Source: Betaproteobacteria bacterium (GTDB taxonomy: Bacteria > Pseudomonadota > Gammaproteobacteria > Burkholderiales > Usitatibacteraceae). Taken from it: 64,000 bases of DNA. Under the pieces are notes generated by a model that worked only from the letters and a program-made list of their open reading frames with translations, had not been told where the DNA came from and searched no databases. Where the stretch lies: positions 124,001-188,000 of the forward strand of contig JADKJR010000005.1 in assembly GCA_016720925.1 (NCBI GenBank), in the 5' to 3' direction. Below are positions 17,184-24,412 of the stretch, one piece after another. How positions within the stretch are numbered: position 1 is the first letter of the stretch; each line of letters starts with the position of its first letter. Both the position numbers and the translations under genes were made by a program.

Positions 17184-18460
17184 TTGGTGGTGACCTCGTC
17201 GATTGCCGCAAGCGTCTGGCCCACCAGCCACGCAAACTCGTCCTCGGTGACGATATACGGCGGCATGAAATACACCGTCTTGCCGATCGGTCGTAACAGC
17301 GCACCGCGCTTCAACGCGGCGGCGAAAAACTCGCGCGCAAACGTATTCTTTTCGGTCTTGATATCGAACGCCCAGATCATCCCCAGATGCCGGAAGTCTT
17401 CCACGGCGGGATGGCTGCGAATGGTGTCCGCATGCCGCGAACACTGGCGCGCGAGCACGCGGTTGGCGACGATGACGTGGTCGCTCTCGAAGATATCCAG
17501 CGTCGCCAGCGCCGCGCGGCACGCGAGCGCACTGCCCGTATAGGAATGCGAATGCAGGAACCCGCGCGCCAGGTCGTCGTCGTAAAACGCGCCATAAATC
17601 GCGTCAGTCGTCAGCACGCAGGACAGCGGCAAATAGCCGCCGGTGATGCCTTTGGACAGGCACATGAAATCCGGCCAGATGCCAGCCTGTTCGCAGGCAA
17701 ACATCGTGCCGGTCCGGCCGAATCCGGTCATGATTTCGTCGGCGATCAGGTGCACCTGATAGCGATCGCAAAGTTCGCGGGCTCGCAGGAGATACGACGC
17801 GTCGTACATGCGCATGCCTGCCGCACCCTGCACCAGCGGCTCGACAATCAGCGCCGCAATTTCGCCGTGCCGCTCGGCCAGCAATCGCTCCAGTGCCTCG
17901 GTGGCACCGGCGTCATTGGGGAAAGGTACGCACAGATTGTTGTTCAGCAGCGGGCCATACGCGTCGCGAAAAATCGCCACATCGGTCACCGCCAGCGCGC
18001 CGATGGTTTCGCCGTGATAACTGCCTTGCAGGCTGACGAATTTCTGTTTCCCGCTGTGTCCGCTGTTACGCCAGAAGTGAAAGCTCATCTTCAGCGCGAT
18101 CTCCACCGCGCTGGCGCCGTCGCTTCCATAGAACGCGTGGCCGAGCCCCGTGAGTTTGGCGAGGCGCTCCGAAAGTGCAATGACCGGCTCGTGGGTAAAT
18201 CCGGCCAGCATCGTGTGTTCGAGTCGATCAAGCTGATCTTTCAGCGCGGCGTTGATGCGCGCATTGGCGTGCCCGAACAAATTGACCCACCACGAGGAAA
18301 CGGCATCAAGGTAGCGCTTGCCCTCCACGTCGATCAGCCACGCCCCCTCGCCCTTGACGATGGGCACCAGCGGAAAACGTTCGTGATGTTTCATTTGCGT
18401 GCATGGATGCCATACAGCGGCGAGCGAGCGCGCGACAAGGTCTTGATTGGTGATTGGCAT
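17180..18460 (-). CDS. bioA: Adenosylmethionine-8-amino-7-oxononanoate aminotransferase BioA
   Basis: Class III PLP aminotransferase that converts KAPA to DAPA with SAM as amino donor in biotin synthesis. 426 aa, the expected length. Conserved sites include WHPCTQMKHHE near the N-terminus, SSWWVNLFGHANARIN, the PLP-contact FYGSDGASAVEIALKM, LIADEIMTGFGRTGTMFA and the Schiff-base lysine in CLSKGITGGYLPLS. HSHSYTGSALACRAALA is also typical of BioA. Other bio genes (bioF, bioD, bioB) are not in the window, so the pathway is split. The start at 18460 gives the normal BioA N-terminus. Confidence 0.95.
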   Translation of the reverse strand: MPITNQDLVARSLAAVWHPCTQMKHHERFPLVPIVKGEGAWLIDVEGKRYLDAVSSWWVNLFGHANARINAALKDQLDRLEHTMLAGFTHEPVIALSERLAKLTGLGHAFYGSDGASAVEIALKMSFHFWRNSGHSGKQKFVSLQGSYHGETIGALAVTDVAIFRDAYGPLLNNNLCVPFPNDAGATEALERLLAERHGEIAALIVEPLVQGAAGMRMYDASYLLRARELCDRYQVHLIADEIMTGFGRTGTMFACEQAGIWPDFMCLSKGITGGYLPLSCVLTTDAIYGAFYDDDLARGFLHSHSYTGSALACRAALATLDIFESDHVIVANRVLARQCSRHADTIRSHPAVEDFRHLGMIWAFDIKTEKNTFAREFFAAALKRGALLRPIGKTVYFMPPYIVTEDEFAWLVGQTLAAIDEVTTK

Positions 18461-18506
18461 GGGCAGGAATGTAGCATTGCCTTGGGCTCGCGAACAACAT
18501 GAAAAA

Positions 18507-18566
18507 CTCTAGCGCTGGTGCGGCGTTTCGGCGCTTTTCGGCCCGGAAGGCGCACCAGTACTTGAG
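18507..18566. repeat. Dispersed palindromic repeat, copy 1
   Basis: Imperfect inverted repeat between bioA and the frameshifted small gene. Left arm contains AGCGCTGGTGCGGCG; the right arm is its near complement (GGCGCACCAGTACTTGAG). It shares the CACTGG(C/T)GCGGC core with six other intergenic copies in the window. Confidence 0.65.
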
Positions 18567-18767
18567 CTTGTTATCCAGGATTGAAGCCTATGCGGGGAAC
18601 AGTATCAATCCAGACTCACCAATGGATGACGCGTTTGCTTTTTCAAATGGGAGGCCCTAAATTGCCTCAACGTTCGACAATATTTATTTTTTCGATATAC
18701 CCATCGGAAGTTTCATTTTATAAGCCGTCATTTCCGGTGGGCGACTTTGAATGTGACCCTCATAGAC
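18567..18767. other. Intergenic sequence with no assignable feature
   Basis: A 201-nt AT-richer stretch between repeat copy 1 and the next gene. The short open frame at 18581-18775 has no recognisable product and no good ribosome site. Confidence 0.3.
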
Positions 18768-19110
18768 ATGTCTGAAAAAATGACTCATGACGAGTATGTT
18801 GCCCAGGTCAGAATGCGTGTTGCAAATGTTGCGCAACGAATGCTCGACGAGAAACTATCTTTCATTGAAGGTGCACGCGAGATTTGCGCGCTTCGCGACG
18901 AAGTAGATGTGCCACAAGACGATGGCGACTTTGCAGTATTTGACCTTATTGAATCAGAAACTGACGCACTTCCCTTCGGCCCTGTCCGCAAACATTGGTC
19001 ACCAACAGCTTTAGAAAACCTTGAACCTGAGTTTCGGCAATCCGGAACATTGGGCCCATGCAATTCGTACAGAAGCAAGCCACGCCCTCGTTCGCAGATT
19101 TGAAGGCTAA
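18768..19110 (+). pseudogene. Small conserved protein broken by a one-base frameshift
   Basis: From ATG 18768 the frame reads MSEKMTHDEYVAQVRMRVAN, then SFIEGAREICALRDEV and FDLIESETDALPFGPVRKHW, a pattern I associate with uncharacterised bacterial proteins of about 105 residues; I cannot give a family number. The frame then drifts after EPEFRQS into a basic tail ending at 19103. In the +1 frame from about 19045 the sequence continues EHWAHAIRTEASHALVRRFE and stops at TAA 19108, which restores a family-like amphipathic end. Removing one G of the GG at 19044-19045 joins the two parts (RQS-EHWAHA). A real frameshift or an assembly error both fit. Confidence 0.5.
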
Positions 19111-19280
19111 CGCTGCGCGCAAGCACCTTGCCAAGCAGATAACTTCGTTGTGCCGTTGTGCGGTGCTCGCGTCAATGCCTCTTGTTGCGGCCAAAATCGC
19201 TCTCTCTTGTCGCTGGACGCCATAATGACGCGCCGCCATTTACCTTGATCTTTGCCCGCACCTCCGCCACTTAACGCCGC

Positions 19281-19838
19281 ATGGACCCTACCTACTTCCG
19301 TACCGCCGCTGAATTCCGCGCCTGGCTGACCAAGCACGCCGAGTCGAGCGCCGAGCTGGTGGTCGGTTTCATGAAGCGCGGCTCGGGCAGCCCGAGCATC
19401 ACCTGGCCGGAAGCGGTGGATGAAGCCCTCTGCGTCGGCTGGATTGACGGTGTGCGCCATCGCATCGATGATGATCGCTACAAGATCCGCTTTACGCCTC
19501 GCAAGCGGCACTCGCACTGGAGCGCGGTCAACATCGAGCGGGTTGCCGTGCTCCAGGCCGAAGGAAGACTGAAGCCTGCCGGCCTTGCCGCGTTCGAGCG
19601 AAGAACCGAGAAACGATCGCGCACCGCCTCATACGAGCAGGCGGATTCACCCAGCCTGAATGCGGAGGAAGTGAAGCGGTTCAAGAAGAATCGGCGCGCG
19701 TGGATTTTCTTCGAAGCACAAGCGCCCAGCTACCGGAAGAAAGCGGTCTGGCGAGTGGTCAGCGCCAAGCAATTGGCCACGCGCGAGCGGCGATTGTCAT
19801 TGCTCATCGAAGCAAGTGCGGCGGAAAAACGTTTGTAG
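19281..19838 (+). CDS. YdeI/OmpD-associated family protein
   Basis: A 185-aa soluble protein. It has the features of the YdeI family: an N-terminal FRTAAEFRAWLTKHA, the core SITWPEAVDEALCVGWIDGVRHRIDDDRY, FTPRKRHSHWSAVNIERV and a C-terminal helical region with FFEAQAPSYRKKAVWRVVSAK. Members are described as bacteriocin-protection or OmpD-associated proteins, but a biochemical role is not established. The gene stands alone between the frameshifted small gene and the convergent DUF1501 gene. No strong promoter was found. Confidence 0.85.
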   Translation: MDPTYFRTAAEFRAWLTKHAESSAELVVGFMKRGSGSPSITWPEAVDEALCVGWIDGVRHRIDDDRYKIRFTPRKRHSHWSAVNIERVAVLQAEGRLKPAGLAAFERRTEKRSRTASYEQADSPSLNAEEVKRFKKNRRAWIFFEAQAPSYRKKAVWRVVSAKQLATRERRLSLLIEASAAEKRL

Positions 19839-19911
19839 GCTTACGTGCCCAGGCTACGCCGGCTGTTCTTCGCGGCATTCTCGGTGGTTCAGAATTCTGT
19901 AACCCTTCCCG

Positions 19912-21282
19912 TCAAACCATGAACCCGAGATTCCCCGTCGGAAAGCGCGACAGATTCGGGAACACCGCATTCAAATCCGCCGACCCGACGCCAAACCACG
20001 TCGCCATGGTCGCGGCGTACTGATCGACCGACACCGACGGAATCCACGTGCCCTTGCCGACATCGTCCGGGCCATCGACGACGAGCGTTGGGAAGGTGCC
20101 ATACATGGCGTTACCTTTGACGGCACCACCCGCCACCAGATGGTGACTGCCCCACGCGTGGTCGGAGCCTTTGCCGTTGGTGGGAAAGTTGCGGCCAAAA
20201 TCGCTCGCGGTAAAAGCGGTGACGTTCTCCGCCATGTTGATCTCGACGGTGGCATTGTAAAAAGCCGCCATTGAGGCGGAGACATCCCCCAGCAATTCAT
20301 TCTGGCGATCCAGTTGATCATCGCCATGCGTATCGAATCCGCCGATGCCGGCGAAGAACACCTGCCGCTTCGCACCGAACGCATTGCGCGCGGCGATGAG
20401 CCGCACGATCATGCGCATCGCCTGACCGAGTCCGCTATTGGGAAAGACGGTGTTGAATGGCGCAGCCGCGTTCAGTGCGGTCGAAATTTGTTTCTGGTTG
20501 GTGATGGCGCCCGAGAGAATATCCAGCCACACACCGTCCATCACACTGGGACGCACGGACGATTGCGCGAGCAGTTTCTGGATGCCGTCCGTGAGTGGTT
20601 TGGTTTGCGTGCCGGTATCGTAAAAATCCAGGCCAAATTGGCCTGACGGCGAAACCGGAAACGAGCGAATGGTATCGCCAGAAAGGAACGTGGAATTGCC
20701 GGCCACCGACATGCAGGTGGTGAGGCTGCCGGATTGGTTCAGCGCGGCAACGCGATCACCGATACGTCCACCCCAGCCGGAGCGCACCGAATTGTCGGGC
20801 ATTGCGGTATTCCACAAAAACTGCTGGTCGCTGTGCGAAAACAGATTTGCTGGCCGCGGCACGCTGCCGCTCTGGTATTGCGCCTTGGTGATGGGTGCGG
20901 CGAGTGTGCCGACATTGGCAATGACCGCGGCCTTGCCCTGATTGAACAAGCTCTGGATGCCGGCCATCGCGGGATGAAAGCCAAATTCGCGGCCTTGCAC
21001 ATTGGTTGGCTTTACGGATAGCAGCTGATCGCGACCCAGTGCCAGGCCTCCACGTGGGATGGAGTAGCGCGTGTAATCGGCCTGATCGCGCGGCACAATG
21101 AGATTGTTGCCATCGTTGCCGCCGAACATGAAGATGCACACCAGCGCCCGATAGTCATCGCCGGCTGCGAGTTGGACAATGTTCTCAAGCTGGGCGTGCG
21201 CGTTGCGTGCGGTGACGGGGACCATTGCGGGCAACAGCAATCCTGAAGCGGCTTGCAGGAAACGGCGTCGATTCGTTTTCAT
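19912..21282 (-). CDS. DUF1501 family secreted protein (Tat signal)
   Basis: A 456-aa protein starting with a twin-arginine signal (MKTNRRRFLQAASGLLLPAM, followed by Ala-x-Ala). The body has DUF1501 hallmarks: ALVCIFMFGGNDGNNLIVPRD, FSHSDQQFLWNTA, GIGGFDTHGDDQLDRQNELL, TASDFGRNFPTNGKGSDHAWGSHHLV read in pieces. The family belongs to the alkaline-phosphatase-like superfamily and is usually paired with a DUF1800 gene, as here, nine bases upstream. Its role is unknown; export of a folded or metal-binding protein to the periplasm is implied by the Tat signal. Confidence 0.9.
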   Translation of the reverse strand: MKTNRRRFLQAASGLLLPAMVPVTARNAHAQLENIVQLAAGDDYRALVCIFMFGGNDGNNLIVPRDQADYTRYSIPRGGLALGRDQLLSVKPTNVQGREFGFHPAMAGIQSLFNQGKAAVIANVGTLAAPITKAQYQSGSVPRPANLFSHSDQQFLWNTAMPDNSVRSGWGGRIGDRVAALNQSGSLTTCMSVAGNSTFLSGDTIRSFPVSPSGQFGLDFYDTGTQTKPLTDGIQKLLAQSSVRPSVMDGVWLDILSGAITNQKQISTALNAAAPFNTVFPNSGLGQAMRMIVRLIAARNAFGAKRQVFFAGIGGFDTHGDDQLDRQNELLGDVSASMAAFYNATVEINMAENVTAFTASDFGRNFPTNGKGSDHAWGSHHLVAGGAVKGNAMYGTFPTLVVDGPDDVGKGTWIPSVSVDQYAATMATWFGVGSADLNAVFPNLSRFPTGNLGFMV

Positions 21283-21291
21283 GGCGGTCTC

Positions 21292-23844
21292 TTATTTCTG
21301 GATGACGAAATCGGATGACAGCGCGAACAGCGTCAGCGCAGTGCGCACGCGCCAGGTCCGATCCGAACTGTTGTTGTTGAACGGCACGGCGGTGACGGCA
21401 TCGACAATGGTCTGCCGCGTGGTGGCATTGAGCTCACCGTAGGTCAGCAGCCGTGACAGGTAATCCACCAGCTCTACAGGTGAATTGGCAAGCGCCCTCG
21501 CCTGTGTGAGATCGAGCTTCAGCAGGTTGTCGCCCGAACCATAGCCCTCGTTTTTGACCAATTGATAAAAGAAATTGGCGGTGCCGACGGTCTGGATCTC
21601 GTTGGTGATCTGGAACTCCGGCGCCACCATCCCCGCCTGCGCGAGCCTTCCCGGACGGGTGTAGGCCGGCGAGAAGAAGTTGAACACCGACGGCGACAGC
21701 AGCGGGCTCTGGCCAAGCGCATCGTCGGCGCTGTCCAGATAGTGGATGTTGTTGCGGCCGTTCGCCGACGTGGCATTGAAGGCACGCAGGATGTTCGCGA
21801 AACGGATCACCGGTTCCCGCTGCTTGCCAAATTTCGTGTCGCTCGTCAGCGGGGCATTACGTGCGTCGGTATCGAGCAATACGGCCTTGATGACCGCCGC
21901 CAGATCTCCCCGCACGCCGCGGCCGTTATTGTCGAACACGGCGGCGACCCGCGCCACATAGGCCGGGTTTGGATTCGAGGTGACGAAGCGCTGGATCAGC
22001 TGGCGCCCGATGAAGGGGCCGACGTTGGGATGATTGGCGATATTGTCGAGTGCCGCCTTCATATCCGCTTCCGGCGTTTGGCCGGCGGGAAGCGTGACAC
22101 CATTGAGCAGTGTCTTGGTGCCGGTCTCGTGCTTGCTGGCGAAGGCAATCATCGGCTGCGTCCAGCTTTCTTCGGGACGGTCGAATTTCTTGGGGTTGGC
22201 CGGGTCGTTGCCAAAGAAAGTCCAGCCGGTGAATGCGCGTGCGAATCCCTTCACGACGCTCTCGTCATACGTCGGCAGCGGGACGCCGGCGGCATCGAGT
22301 TTGCGCGTGCCGTCCGCGTTCAACTGATTCAGGCCGACCGAAAAAAGTTGCAACACCTCGCGCGCAAAGTTTTCATTGGGGAACTTCTGTTTGGCGGCGT
22401 CCTCCTTTTCACTGCCGAGCATGTTCAGGTAGTAGCCCATCGCCGGATGCAGCGCAACCGCGCCGAGCAGGTCGCGGTAATTGCCGAACGCGCGGGCGTT
22501 GATCATGTCCATGTACGACGACATCGCATCGGGCTCGAGATCAGGCGCGATGTTGGAGATGACCATGATTTCGGTCAGCGCAAAACTCATGCGCGCGCGC
22601 AACTCGTCCTGCCCGAACAGCCATTGTTGCCAAATGGCTTCGTAGGAATCTTCTTCCGCGTAATAGGCCTTGCCGTTTTCAGCAAGGCGCCGTGCCTTGG
22701 CGGCATCGATGTACGCCATGTGGGAATCGGCGGGCCGCGCGAGTTGTTCATCGATCCAGGCTGATGGTCCGATGGCCTTGACGCGATCGATGCTGGCGGC
22801 TTTTGGACCAAACGTGGCCTGCGTCAGAAAACGCGCCGCATCACGATAAGTGGCATCGACCACCGTAGGCGCAACGAGGACACTGAAATCGACCGCGGAC
22901 GTCGCCGTGCCAGCGGGCGTCGTCACGCTGATTTTGCCGCTGGTCGCGCTTGCCGGCACCGTCGCCTGCAATGATGTTGCCGTGATGCTGCTGACGCCAG
23001 CGGAGGCGACGCCATTGAATTTGACGGTGGTGGCGGCAGTGAAATTGCTTCCGGTGATCGTGATGGTGGCCCCTGACTGTGCGCTCGCGGGCGCAAAGCT
23101 GGTCAGCGTCGGCGCCGTATTCGCCACCGGCGCTGAGGGCAGCGAAGGCGGCGTACCCGATGGGCCATTGCCATTTTCCGTGGCGGACATCACGTAACCG
23201 GCGATACCTGCATAGCGCCAGCCAAACGTGCCGACCAGGAAGTTCTTGCCGGGCGCCTTGGTGGTGTAAAGATTCAGCTTGAGCGCATCGTGGGTAATGC
23301 GATGCAGCGGCTGCGTCGTGGCAGTCTTCGTTTTGCCGACATACCCAAGCGTGCCGTCGCTTTGCCAACCTTGCGTGCGCATATTGTTGACTTCATTGCC
23401 ATCGGTCGTCAGCACGACGCGGTTCAAACCCGGCAAAGTCAGCTTCTGTAGCGCAACCGCCGGCTGGCCATCGATCGCGCTGGCATCGGTCTTCACACGA
23501 AAGCGGATGCCTTCGCTGCGCCATCCTGGCAGCGGCGTCGCATTCTGCGTGTAGGTGTAGCTGCCGCTGGCCGGTGAATACATGAGATACACGCTCGCCC
23601 AGGACGCCGTGGTTTGCGCGAACGCCGTCACGCAGGTCATCAACCAGAACAACACCACGTTGACCAGCAATACCCAGCTCATTGCGCGCCAGACGCGGTT
23701 GCGGGTTTTGTCGCCGGCGGGTATCTGCGGTGGCATTTCATCGTCCATGCCGTACTGGGATCGTTCGAATCCTCTAGAACGCTGGCGATTATTGGGTCGA
23801 AATTCCGCGTCACGATCCCAGTCTCGCGAGATGGGCTGAGCCAT
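21292..23844 (-). CDS. DUF1800 family protein with an IPT/TIG domain
   Basis: An 850-aa exported protein. A polar N-terminus of about 55 residues precedes a hydrophobic segment (WVLLVNVVLFWLMTCVTAFA) that acts as signal or anchor. A poorly defined domain follows (to about residue 235), then one IPT/TIG Ig-like domain (APTLTSFAPASAQSGATITI) near 245-320, then the DUF1800 domain (RDAARFLTQATFGP, ARAFGNYRDLLGAVALHPAM, NENFAREVLQLFSVG, VKGFARAFTGWTF). AAGGGGAAAGAC precedes the ATG. It is transcribed ahead of the DUF1501 gene. The N-terminal domain and TIG insertion make it longer than a typical 500-600 aa DUF1800 protein. Function unknown. Confidence 0.88.
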   Translation of the reverse strand: MAQPISRDWDRDAEFRPNNRQRSRGFERSQYGMDDEMPPQIPAGDKTRNRVWRAMSWVLLVNVVLFWLMTCVTAFAQTTASWASVYLMYSPASGSYTYTQNATPLPGWRSEGIRFRVKTDASAIDGQPAVALQKLTLPGLNRVVLTTDGNEVNNMRTQGWQSDGTLGYVGKTKTATTQPLHRITHDALKLNLYTTKAPGKNFLVGTFGWRYAGIAGYVMSATENGNGPSGTPPSLPSAPVANTAPTLTSFAPASAQSGATITITGSNFTAATTVKFNGVASAGVSSITATSLQATVPASATSGKISVTTPAGTATSAVDFSVLVAPTVVDATYRDAARFLTQATFGPKAASIDRVKAIGPSAWIDEQLARPADSHMAYIDAAKARRLAENGKAYYAEEDSYEAIWQQWLFGQDELRARMSFALTEIMVISNIAPDLEPDAMSSYMDMINARAFGNYRDLLGAVALHPAMGYYLNMLGSEKEDAAKQKFPNENFAREVLQLFSVGLNQLNADGTRKLDAAGVPLPTYDESVVKGFARAFTGWTFFGNDPANPKKFDRPEESWTQPMIAFASKHETGTKTLLNGVTLPAGQTPEADMKAALDNIANHPNVGPFIGRQLIQRFVTSNPNPAYVARVAAVFDNNGRGVRGDLAAVIKAVLLDTDARNAPLTSDTKFGKQREPVIRFANILRAFNATSANGRNNIHYLDSADDALGQSPLLSPSVFNFFSPAYTRPGRLAQAGMVAPEFQITNEIQTVGTANFFYQLVKNEGYGSGDNLLKLDLTQARALANSPVELVDYLSRLLTYGELNATTRQTIVDAVTAVPFNNNSSDRTWRVRTALTLFALSSDFVIQK

Positions 23845-24234
23845 GTCTTTCCCCTTTTTCTTTTGATGTCGGCGTCAAACGATTGACCCGACCCCGTGAC
23901 CCTATTGCACTTGCCGTGCCAAGTACCGCAAAAAGTTATAACAAATTGAATTAAAAAGAAATAATGTATTTCAGTGATTTTGTTTTTGTTGCCAATCCCC
24001 GACAAACAGGCGACAAAAATCGCAACTCGTTGTTTCATATGCTCACTTATTGCTGCCGAAGAGTGACAGCGGCGCGGGGATGCGATCCGCTTTACCGCTA
24101 TACCTATACCGCCTTTGTACGCCGGATCGCGGCGTCGCTCGCTGGACTACTTCCTCACCGCGTTCGCCGTGGCCAATCTACGGAAGGCGTTGCAACCACA
24201 GCATCGCGCGCATGCCCGGTGTGAATCAAGAAAA
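23845..24234. other. Intergenic sequence upstream of the DUF1800-DUF1501 operon
   Basis: About 390 nt with an AT-rich part at 23930-23960 that could hold the operon promoter; I could not place convincing hexamers. The small plus-strand frames here have no recognisable product. Confidence 0.3.
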
Positions 24235-24261
24235 GGGGCTGGCCAAAGCTGGGCCAGCCCC
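24235..24261 (-). terminator. Putative Rho-independent terminator
   Basis: Stem GGGGCTGGCC / GGCCAGCCCC (24235-24244 and 24252-24261) with a seven-base loop. On the minus strand it is followed by CTTTTCTTG, so it best serves minus transcripts such as the Ig-repeat gene ending at 24413. Confidence 0.6.
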
Positions 24262-24350
24262 TTCCATTTGCGCGGGCAAATGCGCTTACACGGCCATCGC
24301 GCCGTGATCTCCGGGGATCGCGGATGACCCCGCGTTCCCAGGGAGCGTTA

Positions 24351-24405
24351 TGTGCACGCTAAGCGCACGCTATACGCACGTTAGGCACGAGTTACGTGCG
24401 CGTTT
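24351..24405. repeat. Five imperfect 11-bp direct repeats
   Basis: Successive 11-mers TGTGCACGCTA, AGCGCACGCTA, TACGCACGTTA, GGCACGAGTTA and CGTGCGCGTTT keep register and share a CGCACG(C/T)TA core. They lie just downstream of the Ig-repeat gene stop. Confidence 0.5.
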
Positions 24406-24412
24406 GGCGGTG

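Noticed and set aside
15687..17522. dacB extended to 611 aa
   Set aside because: The first 113 residues lie in bioA in another frame and lack any resemblance to PBP4; the ATG at 17183 is followed at once by a signal peptide.
17387..18502. Plus-strand 371-aa frame opposite bioA
   Set aside because: It is a shadow of bioA; no start signal and no recognisable domain.
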